A stretch of 42,610 nt of DNA, from positions 1 through 42,610 of the forward strand of contig JAZKGZ010000017.1 of the NCBI GenBank assembly GCA_040385645.1, given 5' to 3'. The notes beneath the pieces are model-generated. The model saw nothing but the letters and a program-made list of their open reading frames with translations. It had not been told where the DNA came from and did not search any database. Shown here piece after piece: positions 1 to 7,556 of this stretch (position 1 is the first letter of the stretch; the number at the start of each line of letters is the position of its first letter). The stretch comes from JANXSS01 sp040385645 (GTDB taxonomy: Bacteria; Pseudomonadota; Gammaproteobacteria; Burkholderiales; Burkholderiaceae_D). Made by a program: the position numbers and the translations under genes.

Positions 1-16
1 CCAGTTAGCCCCAAAA

Positions 17-568
17 CTAAAAACGATACGCCGCCTTGATAATGGCGAAATTGGCACCGTCATTTGGTTGTTTGATACTGCCGTTCGAAAAGTGTTGGAT
101 TTTTGCGCCGATATCCCATCTATTGTTAAAAACGTAGCCTAAACCGATATGATCGCCGAATTGAAAACGTGTGGAAAATTGCCGGTCGTTATTATCGTAT
201 AAGCTGGAAAAATAATGTACGCCGATACCGCCTTCAGCGTACCAACCCAGCTGATCGTCGCGCTGGAATCTAAACACCGGTGTCAGTCCCAGATCGAAGA
301 GATTTCTGCCGTTATCCGGAATGCCTTGATAGCGGTTCTGGCGTATTTGCGCCGCCGTCAAATCCCAGTACCCACCCAAGTGGGTACCATTCGATTGAAA
401 CCATTTGCTTTTCCAATCCCACTGTAGACCGGCACGAATGAACGTACTGCGGTTACCAGTACCTGCTTCCAAAGAGGTTGAATCGACCGCCCAAACCGAT
501 GTATGGAGCGAACTTAGGCACGACCCAATAGTGATAAATGTGGCAACAGAAATTTTCTTGAAGGACAT
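17..568 (-). CDS. pagL: PagL-like lipid A 3-O-deacylase (acyloxyacyl hydrolase)
   Basis: A 183-aa outer-membrane beta-barrel of the PagL family, which removes the 3-O acyl chain of lipid A. A signal peptide is visible (about residues 1-27, ending SVWA). The family signature is near the C terminus: FGDHIGLGY at 137-145 and QHFSNGSIKQPNDGAN at 158-173, so the catalytic His and Ser correspond to H159 and S161. The protein ends in YRF, the terminal aromatic typical of outer-membrane barrels. Oddity: the catalytic Glu of Pseudomonas aeruginosa PagL lies 14 residues after the His, and that position here is Asn173, with Ala172 before it. The gene may therefore encode a weakened or rewired enzyme. 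The start has GAAAGCC-like purines upstream but no strong ribosome site. It is the leftmost gene; its downstream neighbour lies outside the window. Confidence 0.85.
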   Translation of the reverse strand: MSFKKISVATFITIGSCLSSLHTSVWAVDSTSLEAGTGNRSTFIRAGLQWDWKSKWFQSNGTHLGGYWDLTAAQIRQNRYQGIPDNGRNLFDLGLTPVFRFQRDDQLGWYAEGGIGVHYFSSLYDNNDRQFSTRFQFGDHIGLGYVFNNRWDIGAKIQHFSNGSIKQPNDGANFAIIKAAYRF

Positions 569-623
569 GGAAAGCCTTGAATTGAAAAAGGATGGAAAAA
601 TAAGTAAATAAATAGTCTGAAAT

Positions 624-1817
624 TCAAGCCGATTTTAGAAAAGCTTCCGCCAGACGAACCCAGTACGTCGCGCCGACTGGGAGAAGGTCATCATTGAAAT
701 CGTAGCTCGGATTATGAAGGTTGCAGGGTCCTAAACCGTGCCCTGCGGCACGATGATTACCTTCGCCATTACCAATGAATACGTAACAACCCGGCATTTC
801 CTGCAGCATGTAGGCGAAATCCTCCGCGCCCATGCTTGGCTCGATGTCGGTTTCCACGTTTGCAAGCCCGACTACATCACGCATTACGTCCGTTGCAAAA
901 GCAGTCTCGCTTGAATGATTGATCAACGGCGGATAATTTCGATTGAATTGAAAATTCATCGTGGCACCGAACGCCTCCGCTGTATGCGTGGCGATGCTGC
1001 GCATGCGTTCTTCGATTAAATCCAGTACGGGAATGTTGAATGTGCGCACGGTGCCGATGATGGTCGCTTCGTCCGGAATCACATTGGTTGCGCTGCCAGC
1101 ATGGATTTGCGTGATCGATAACAGGCCGGCATCAAGGGGATTCTTGTTACGGGTGATGATGGTTTGCCAGCTCTGCGCCACTTGAATTGCAACCAGAATC
1201 GGATCGACACTCTTGTGGGGCTGCGCCGCATGGGAACCACGGCCCTTTATCGTCAGCTCGAACTCGTTGCTTGACGCCATCATCGGACCGGATGTGACGC
1301 CAAAGGTGCCTGCTGCCATGCCAGGCCAATTGTGCATGCCGAACACTGCCTGCATCGGGCACTGCTGGAATAGTCCATCGTCGATCATTCTTCTGGCGCC
1401 GCCGCCGCCCTCCTCGGCCGGCTGAAAAATGACGTACACGGTGCCGTCGAACGACTTGTTGTGCGAAAGATGGCGTGCAGCGCCGAGCAACATTGCCGTG
1501 TGGCCGTCATGGCCACAAGCGTGCATCTTGCCACCATGCTTGGAGGCATGTTCAAAGGTATTGCGTTCCTGCATCGGTAAAGCATCCATGTCGGCGCGCA
1601 ATCCTATGGCGCGGGTGCTGGTACCGTTTTTAATGATACCGACGACGCCTGTGACGCCCATGCCACGCAGGACTGGAATTTGCCATGCCGTCAATTTTTC
1701 TGCGACGAGATCGGCGGTACGCTGTTCCTCGAAACTCAATTCCGGATAAGCATGTATGGTCCGCCGAATTTTTTGTAACTCGGCTTGGAACTCTAGGATG
1801 GGTTCGATCAATTTCAT
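624..1817 (-). CDS. M20 family metal-dependent amidohydrolase (hippurate hydrolase-like)
   Basis: A 397-aa cytoplasmic peptidase family M20D amidohydrolase; relatives cleave N-acyl amino acids, hippurate or similar amides. The metal site is clear: HACGHDGH at about 99-106 (Cys101, His103), EEGGGGA at about 135-141, and FGMHNWPG with His162, followed by a C-terminal GAEDFAYM segment and a final His in NLHNPSYDFND. An ATG 27 codons upstream is in frame, but the start at 1817 is preferred because GGGAGA lies about six bases before it and MKLIEPI matches the usual family N terminus. It is transcribed away from the peptide ABC transporter that follows, which suggests import and hydrolysis of an acylated amino acid or peptide. 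The true substrate cannot be read from sequence. Confidence 0.9.
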   Translation of the reverse strand: MKLIEPILEFQAELQKIRRTIHAYPELSFEEQRTADLVAEKLTAWQIPVLRGMGVTGVVGIIKNGTSTRAIGLRADMDALPMQERNTFEHASKHGGKMHACGHDGHTAMLLGAARHLSHNKSFDGTVYVIFQPAEEGGGGARRMIDDGLFQQCPMQAVFGMHNWPGMAAGTFGVTSGPMMASSNEFELTIKGRGSHAAQPHKSVDPILVAIQVAQSWQTIITRNKNPLDAGLLSITQIHAGSATNVIPDEATIIGTVRTFNIPVLDLIEERMRSIATHTAEAFGATMNFQFNRNYPPLINHSSETAFATDVMRDVVGLANVETDIEPSMGAEDFAYMLQEMPGCYVFIGNGEGNHRAAGHGLGPCNLHNPSYDFNDDLLPVGATYWVRLAEAFLKSA

Positions 1818-2200
1818 CAATTCTCCCGGTATGTTGATACGCGCTCTTTTTTGCAGGAGCAGTAGCGGTACTGGAGGATGACTGCAGAGCCGGACCAAGC
1901 CCAGGCGGGTGCTTGAGATATCATGCCCTCAACACGCCCTGAATATGCCCATGAACTCATCCTCGCTATGCAGTGTACCCTTCGATCCTCAGCACAGCAG
2001 TGAAGGGTGCCGGAACCCTCACGATCCGATAATGGAGCGCGTATGTGTTTCGGACATTTTCCCTTATTTTCCATGATGATCCTACACCCGAAAATATGGC
2101 GTTGCGTATCGGTGAGAGCGCTTATTGGATGCTGCACATCGGTAAGTCAATGGGCGTTTTATGAGAGGGATGTAAGCGCGCTTTCGAAAGGGCACCAAGC
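1818..2200. other. Divergent intergenic region between M20 hydrolase and dppB-like gene
   Basis: No convincing gene is seen in these 383 bp; short open frames on both strands have no family resemblance. The stretch should carry both divergent promoters, but I could not pick a convincing -35/-10 pair. A loose 7-bp inverted repeat is present (ACCCTTC at 1977-1983, GAAGGGT at 2002-2008), and AGGGT/ACCCT pair again across 2004-2018. These could be an operator or a weak hairpin. No substrate-binding-protein gene is present here, although many dpp-type operons begin with one. Confidence 0.5.
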
Positions 2201-3178
2201 ATGACGGTATTTATCGCCCGACGCTTGTTGCAAGGCTTGTTTGTGCTGTTATCGATGTCGCTGCTGGTTTTTATTAGTATCTATGCAATCGGCAACCCCA
2301 TCGACGTACTGATCAGTCCCGATGCAGATGAACGCGAGCGCGCTCGCGTGATGGTCGCTTTCGGTTTGGACCAGCCGTTATGGCGTCAATATCTGCTGTT
2401 CGTTGGAAACGCTTTGAGTGGCGACATGGGGCGCTCCTTTGTTTTTTCTACGTCAGCACTGGGGCTGATCTTCGAGCGCATGCCTGCAACGTTCGAACTC
2501 GCCATCATGGCGATGCTGATGGCGATTATTCTAGGTATTCCACTCGGTCTTTGGGTAGGGCTGCGACCGAAAGCTTTAGCTGGAAAACTTATTATGGCAA
2601 CGTCGATTCTGGCATTCTCATTACCGACTTTTTGGGTGGGGCTGATGCTGATCATGGTGTTTGCCGTGCAGTTAGGCTGGTTGCCGGCAAGCGGGCGTGG
2701 ACCTACGCAGTTGCTGTGGGGCGTACCAGTCAGTTTCCTGACGTGGGATGGCCTGCGCCACCTGTTTTTACCGGCCTTTAATCTGGCGCTGTTCAACATC
2801 GCTTTGATCATCCGTCTCACACGAGCCGGCGCGCAAGAAGCGCTGGCGCAGGATTACGTAAAGTTTGCCCGCGCTAAAGGGCTTTCCGATCGCCGAATCG
2901 TCGGCGTACATATACTAAAAAATATTCTCATACCGATCGTCACCGTGGTGGCATTGCAGTTCGGATCGATCATCGCATTCGCCATCGTGACCGAGTCCGT
3001 ATTCGCCTGGCCCGGCATGGGTAAGTTGATTATCGACTCCATACGGGTGTTGGATCGACCGGTAATCGGTGCTTACTTGATGCTGATCGTGGTTGTATTC
3101 ATCGTCATTAACCTGCTGGTGGATATCTTGTACTCGCTGCTCGATCCTAGAGTGCGCTTAGCCGAGGATAAGGTATGA
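2201..3178 (+). CDS. dppB: Peptide ABC transporter permease, DppB-like
   Basis: A 325-aa inner-membrane permease of the dipeptide/oligopeptide (Dpp/Opp) importer family. It begins with a membrane segment (FIARRLLQGLFVLLSMSLLVF) and has further hydrophobic helices around 100-135, 140-165, 190-210, 240-270 and 285-310. The EAA loop that docks on the ATPase is visible as QDYVKFARAKGLSDRRI (about 218-234). AAAGGG lies about ten bases before the ATG. The next gene overlaps by four bases (ATGA at 3175-3178), so the two permeases are translationally coupled. The operon is permease-permease-ATPase-ATPase and lacks its binding protein. The substrate class (dipeptide, oligopeptide, glutathione or acyl-amino acid) is not decidable from sequence. 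Confidence 0.92.
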   Translation: MTVFIARRLLQGLFVLLSMSLLVFISIYAIGNPIDVLISPDADERERARVMVAFGLDQPLWRQYLLFVGNALSGDMGRSFVFSTSALGLIFERMPATFELAIMAMLMAIILGIPLGLWVGLRPKALAGKLIMATSILAFSLPTFWVGLMLIMVFAVQLGWLPASGRGPTQLLWGVPVSFLTWDGLRHLFLPAFNLALFNIALIIRLTRAGAQEALAQDYVKFARAKGLSDRRIVGVHILKNILIPIVTVVALQFGSIIAFAIVTESVFAWPGMGKLIIDSIRVLDRPVIGAYLMLIVVVFIVINLLVDILYSLLDPRVRLAEDKV

Positions 3179-4110
3179 GTGGTAATGACACAAGTAACGA
3201 CAAAGCAGTCGTCGCGATTACACCTATAGAATCGGAAACGCCGTTTCGACGTAACGCTCGTGATTTCTTTTACAGCAGGCTCGCTTCCATCGGTCTAGTC
3301 GCACTGGTATCGATTCTTTTGGCGGCGTTGTTGGCACCGGTGCTGGCACCTCAAGATCCTTATGATTTGGCAACGCTCGACATCATGAATTCGCGATTGC
3401 CGCCGGGCGAGCGATCGTCGGATGGACGTCTGATATTTTTATTGGGTACGGACGAGCAAGGGCGCGATTTGCTTTCTGCGATTTTGTACGGCCTTCGTAT
3501 CTCGATTGCTGTCGGATTCGCCAGTACGATCATTGCGCTGGTGATCGGTTTGCTCGCAGGCTTGACCGCGGGATATGCCGGAGGTCGGATCGAATCTGTC
3601 GTCATGCGCATCGCAGATATCCAATTGTCTTTTCCGCCGATTCTAATCGCGCTTATATTATTGGCCTTGACCGGACCGGGAGTGAGCAGGATCATCGTTG
3701 CATTGGTGGCTGTTCAATGGGCATATTACGCGCGCACTGCGCGAGGTGCCGCGCTAGTGGAGCGTCGAAAGCAATACGTAGAAGCAGCGGCGGGGCTGGG
3801 GATTTCGCCATTGAGGATCGTAGTGCGCCACCTGCTTCCAAACTGTATGCCGCCGTTGATCGTTATGGCTGCCCTGCAGGTTGCCTCGGCGATCTCGTTG
3901 GAGGCGACACTATCGTTTCTCGGCCTGGGTTTGCCGGTGACAGAGCCATCGCTGGGCTTATTGATCGCCAATGGATTTCAGTACCTTCTTTCGGGAAAAT
4001 ACTGGATCAGTTTTTTTCCGGGAATTGCGCTGCTCGTGACTGTAGTGGCAATCAATCTGGTTGCCGATCGCCTGCGCGATGTATTGAACCCTTATTCGAC
4101 GAACGGTTAA
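3175..4110 (+). CDS. dppC: Peptide ABC transporter permease, DppC-like
   Basis: A 311-aa second permease of the same importer. It has the DppC/OppC hallmarks: an N-terminal cytoplasmic lead and first helix (LVALVSILLAALLAPVLAP), then the periplasmic motif LGTDEQGRDLLSAILYGLR (about 98-116). The EAA loop YVEAAAGLGISPLRIVVRHL lies near 201-220, and the C-terminal segment reads EATLSFLGLGLP. The start overlaps the dppB stop by four bases. The gap to the ATPase gene is 12 bp, consistent with one transcript. Assignment to the family is secure; the exact substrate is not. Confidence 0.92.
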   Translation: MSGNDTSNDKAVVAITPIESETPFRRNARDFFYSRLASIGLVALVSILLAALLAPVLAPQDPYDLATLDIMNSRLPPGERSSDGRLIFLLGTDEQGRDLLSAILYGLRISIAVGFASTIIALVIGLLAGLTAGYAGGRIESVVMRIADIQLSFPPILIALILLALTGPGVSRIIVALVAVQWAYYARTARGAALVERRKQYVEAAAGLGISPLRIVVRHLLPNCMPPLIVMAALQVASAISLEATLSFLGLGLPVTEPSLGLLIANGFQYLLSGKYWISFFPGIALLVTVVAINLVADRLRDVLNPYSTNG

Positions 4111-4122
4111 TCGACTCGCATC

Positions 4123-5199
4123 ATGGCATCTGATAGAAAAATGCATCGTGAATCGGATTGTGAATTGGATGGTGAATCGGATCGTAAACTAGATCAGGTG
4201 CTGGATCGCGTACCGGAGCCGGGAGTGCCGACGCTGGTCGTGCAAAATCTCGTAACCGAATTTCACAGCCGAGCCGGCGTTGCGACACCGGTCAACAATG
4301 TGTCTTTTTCAGTGATGCCGGGGCAAATAATGGGGCTGGTGGGAGAATCCGGTTCCGGCAAGTCCATGACCGGTTATTCGATCATGGGACTAATCGATTC
4401 GCCTGGCCGCATTGCGAGCGGCAAGGTTTTGCTTAAAGGCGCCGATTTACGGAGCTCGACGCTGGCGCAATTGCGGGCAATGCGTGGCAACCGTATCGCC
4501 ATGATCTTCCAAGACTCGACGATGAGCTTGAATCCGGTGTTGCGGATCGATACGCAGATCATGGAGGCGGTGCAGGCCCATCATCAGGTCGATCGCAGCA
4601 CGGCAAAGGCGATGGCACGTGCCGCACTCGTACAGGTGGGTATTTCCATGCCGGACGAGCGAATGCTGGCGTATCCCCATCAGTTTTCAGGCGGCATGCG
4701 CCAGCGTGTCGCTATTGCCATCGCATTGATCAACAAACCCGACCTGATCATCTGCGACGAGCCGACTACCGCCCTGGATGTGACCATACAAGGCCAAATA
4801 TTGTTCGAGATGCAGAAACTATGTCGTGAATCGGGCACGGCATTAATTTGGATTACTCACGATCTGTCGGTGGTCGCTGGCTTAGCCGATACGGTCTGTG
4901 TCATGTATGCCGGTGAAATTGTCGAGAGCGGTACGGTGCATCAAGTCTTGACGCAACCGCGCCATCCGTACACCCATGGTTTGATCGCAACGGCACCTTC
5001 ACGAAACGTCCGTGGCGCGTTTTTGCGGCAGATCGATGGTGCGGTGCCGTCATTATTGGCTTTGCCAGCCGGGTGCGCCTTTCGTAATCGTTGCCAGAGG
5101 GCAGATGCGATTTGCAGCACGCCGCCCGAGCTCGTAGAGGTAGACGGCCACGCTTTCCGTTGCTTTCATCCGATGCCCGTAGATGGAGTTGCTGCGTGA
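4123..5199 (+). CDS. dppD: Peptide ABC transporter ATP-binding protein, DppD-like
   Basis: A 358-aa ATPase that powers the importer. It has Walker A GESGSGKS (about 75-82), Q-loop MIFQDSTMSLNP, signature FSGGMRQRV, Walker B LIICDEPTTALD and switch histidine ITHDLSVV. The C-terminal oligopeptide-transporter cysteine motif is C-x5-C-x6-C (CAFRNRCQRADAIC), a fold that binds an iron-sulfur cluster in some relatives. The N terminus carries an unusual 25-30 residue acidic/basic extension before the ABC core, built on five degenerate 12-base repeats. An alternative ATG at 4141 lies at the edge of the repeat, and a start downstream of it cannot be excluded. Its stop overlaps the GTG start of the next ATPase by four bases. 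Confidence 0.92.
   Translation: MASDRKMHRESDCELDGESDRKLDQVLDRVPEPGVPTLVVQNLVTEFHSRAGVATPVNNVSFSVMPGQIMGLVGESGSGKSMTGYSIMGLIDSPGRIASGKVLLKGADLRSSTLAQLRAMRGNRIAMIFQDSTMSLNPVLRIDTQIMEAVQAHHQVDRSTAKAMARAALVQVGISMPDERMLAYPHQFSGGMRQRVAIAIALINKPDLIICDEPTTALDVTIQGQILFEMQKLCRESGTALIWITHDLSVVAGLADTVCVMYAGEIVESGTVHQVLTQPRHPYTHGLIATAPSRNVRGAFLRQIDGAVPSLLALPAGCAFRNRCQRADAICSTPPELVEVDGHAFRCFHPMPVDGVAA
4147..4206 (+). repeat. Five degenerate 12-bp tandem repeats in dppD
   Basis: Five consecutive 12-base units start at 4147, 4159, 4171, 4183 and 4195. Each ends in GAT, and the first three read nGTGAATCGGAT with few changes. They encode a four-residue period ending in Asp (RESD, CELD, GESD, RKLD, QVLD). The last two units are more diverged. 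The repeat lies between the annotated ATG and the conserved ABC core. Confidence 0.8.
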
Positions 5200-6233
5200 A
5201 AGATATCGTTACCACGCCTACCTCCAAGTCAATCGTCGCACAACCGTTGCTGGAATTACGCAATGCCACCAAACGTTTTGTTAAGCCTCTTGACATCGTG
5301 GGACATGCCGTCAATTTTTTCGGTGCCGGATTGCGTGCGGAAATCACTCACGCGGTCGATGATGTAAGTTTGGTAATTTTTCCGGGAGAAATCGTCGGGT
5401 TGGTCGGCGAATCGGGCTGTGGAAAATCGACGTTGGGTCGGATGGCAGTGGGCTTGCATGGGCTAACAGCCGGCCAGCGGTTCTGGAAGGGCGAACAACT
5501 CGAACTGCTCGATTTAAAAGATCGGCGTCAAAAGCAGTTGGCAATGCAACTGATTTTTCAAGATCCGACATCGTCGCTGAATCCGCGTATGCGCACCATC
5601 GATATTGTGGGCGAAGCACCGGTGGTGCACGGTATGGTCGCCGCGGCGCAGAAAAAGGACTATGTCACAGCGCTTCTGGAGCGTGTAGGGTTAAATGCAG
5701 ATGCGTTGCATCGATTTCCCCACCAGTTTTCCGGTGGTCAGCGAGCGCGGATCGGCATCGCCCGAGCGCTAGCGCTTAAACCGCAATTATTGGTATGCGA
5801 CGAAGCCGTCGCCGCACTCGATGTGTCGATACAGGCGCAGGTGTTGAACCTGTTTCTGACGTTGCGTGCTGAGCTAAAACTGACGTATCTTTTTATCAGC
5901 CATGATCTCGGTGTGGTACGACACCTTGCAGACCGTGTTTTGATCATGTATCTCGGGCGAATCGTCGAGTCGGCTTCGGCTGATGTCGTGTTTTCGACTG
6001 CCAACCATCCTTATTCTCAGGCGTTGCTCGCAGCCGCCCCACGCCTGGAGGTGCGCAAACTCGAGTTCGCGGCGATCAAGGGTGAAATCGCTTCTTCCTT
6101 ACTGCCGCCCACGGGTTGTCATTTTCATCCGCGATGCCCGCACGCGATGCAGCGATGCACGACTGAAGTGCCGGCGCTTCGTAAGATCGCACCGCAACAT
6201 TTTTCTGCGTGTCATTTGAATGATCATTCTTGA
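5196..6233 (+). CDS. dppF: Peptide ABC transporter ATP-binding protein, DppF-like
   Basis: A 345-aa second ATPase of the importer. Motifs are Walker A GESGCGKST, Q-loop LIFQDPTSSLNPRM, signature FSGGQRARIGIARAL, Walker B LLVCDEAVAALD and switch histidine FISHDLGVVRHLADR, with a C-terminal cysteine motif (CHFHPRCPHAMQRC). The DppF subtype is supported by the longer N-terminal segment that inserts VGHAVNFFGAG before the Walker A strand. The open frame extends further upstream, but GTG at 5196 is chosen. It overlaps the dppD stop in GTGA and has GGAG about nine bases upstream, and the upstream frame would run through the end of dppD. Confidence 0.92.
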   Translation: MKDIVTTPTSKSIVAQPLLELRNATKRFVKPLDIVGHAVNFFGAGLRAEITHAVDDVSLVIFPGEIVGLVGESGCGKSTLGRMAVGLHGLTAGQRFWKGEQLELLDLKDRRQKQLAMQLIFQDPTSSLNPRMRTIDIVGEAPVVHGMVAAAQKKDYVTALLERVGLNADALHRFPHQFSGGQRARIGIARALALKPQLLVCDEAVAALDVSIQAQVLNLFLTLRAELKLTYLFISHDLGVVRHLADRVLIMYLGRIVESASADVVFSTANHPYSQALLAAAPRLEVRKLEFAAIKGEIASSLLPPTGCHFHPRCPHAMQRCTTEVPALRKIAPQHFSACHLNDHS

Positions 6234-6348
6234 TCACTTACGCATCGCGCGATACTTGCCAAGGAGCATGGTGTGGAACACAATCAGGTGAGGGCATAGG
6301 AATCTTGCAAGCCAGTGTTATGTGCTCGAATTGGGGGTTGAATTCGAT

Positions 6349-7500
6349 ATGTATCGACTACGCGTTATCAGTTTGGGTATTGCGGCGGCCGTCGTACTAT
6401 CGTTAATTGGCGGCTGTGCGCAAATGGGGTATTACGCGCAAGCGGCGCATGGTCAGTTTTCTTTGCTGGCGAATGCCCGCCCGATCGATGATTGGCTGGC
6501 AGATTTGCCAGCCAATTCGCCACTACACCAGAAACTGCGGCAGGTGCAGCAGATTCGGCAGTTCGCGGCACGGGAACTCGGGTTACCCGACAACCGCAGT
6601 TACACCCGTTATGCGCAGTTGTCCCAACCCTATGTGTTATGGAACATCGTGGCGACCGGCCCATTGTCGATGGAGCAGAAACAGTGGTGTTTTCCGATCG
6701 CAGGTTGCGTCAGCTACCGCGGTTATTACAATAAGGCAGATGCCCAGGAATACGCAGACGGTTTGCGAAAGGCCGGACTCGACGTGCAGGTCGGTGGCGT
6801 ACCAGCCTATTCCACACTTGGATGGTTCGATGACCCGGTGCTGTCGTCTTTCATCAAATACCCGCAGGGTGAGCTCGCACGACTGGTGTTTCACGAGCTT
6901 GCGCACCAGGTCGTTTATGTGAAAGACGATACACAGTTCAACGAATCTTTTGCGACCGCCGTGGAGGAAATGGGCGTAGAGCATTGGCTTACGATGCAGG
7001 AAGACCCAGGGTTACGAAAAGCTTATGTAGAATTTCAAAGCCGGAAAGAAGATTTTCTGACTTTGCTGTTGAAACATCGAAATGCGCTTGAGAAAAATTT
7101 TCAACGCACTGCCAGCGATGTTGAAAAACTTCAGCGTAAGCAGGAGATTTTTCTTCAGTTGAAAGCCGATTATCAAGTGTTGAAGCATAACTGGGGCGGG
7201 TACACCGGCTATGATCGGTGGTTCGCCGAGCCGCTTTCCAATGCGCACTTAGCCTCGGTTACGACCTATCATGAATTCGTGCCCGCCTTTCGCGCCTTGT
7301 TCGATCAAGAAAAAAGTCTTCCGCGTTTTTATGCTGCAGCAAACCGGCTGGCGGGACTCGATAAAATGGCACGACGAGGCGAGCTCGCCAATTTGTCCCG
7401 ACAACTTCGACCGGCCGATACCGACCCTTCCGCGTTATCCTTTCGCTCCGTAAGCAACGAATGCCTTGCGCCGCCATGCGGTGACCACCAGCATCAGTAG
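6349..7500 (+). CDS. Predicted zinc aminopeptidase lipoprotein (COG4324 family)
   Basis: A 383-aa predicted lipoprotein. The start at 6349 gives a textbook lipoprotein signal (MYRLR, hydrophobic core, LIGGC with Cys23 as the lipidated residue); an in-frame start nine codons upstream would lengthen the signal needlessly. The zinc-peptidase motif HELAH sits at 182-186, followed by QFNESFATAVEEMG, where the Glu residues are likely metal or catalytic partners. This arrangement is that of the proteobacterial predicted aminopeptidase family COG4324. Residues about 220-265 are Lys/Glu-rich and probably helical. It is separated from dppF by 115 bp and may be transcribed separately. Peptidase activity is inferred from the motif, and the substrate is unknown. 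Confidence 0.85.
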   Translation: MYRLRVISLGIAAAVVLSLIGGCAQMGYYAQAAHGQFSLLANARPIDDWLADLPANSPLHQKLRQVQQIRQFAARELGLPDNRSYTRYAQLSQPYVLWNIVATGPLSMEQKQWCFPIAGCVSYRGYYNKADAQEYADGLRKAGLDVQVGGVPAYSTLGWFDDPVLSSFIKYPQGELARLVFHELAHQVVYVKDDTQFNESFATAVEEMGVEHWLTMQEDPGLRKAYVEFQSRKEDFLTLLLKHRNALEKNFQRTASDVEKLQRKQEIFLQLKADYQVLKHNWGGYTGYDRWFAEPLSNAHLASVTTYHEFVPAFRALFDQEKSLPRFYAAANRLAGLDKMARRGELANLSRQLRPADTDPSALSFRSVSNECLAPPCGDHQHQ

Positions 7501-7556
7501 TGAAGAATTATCGATAGTTAAAAAACATCAACAGAAAAAACATACAGAGGCGACCC

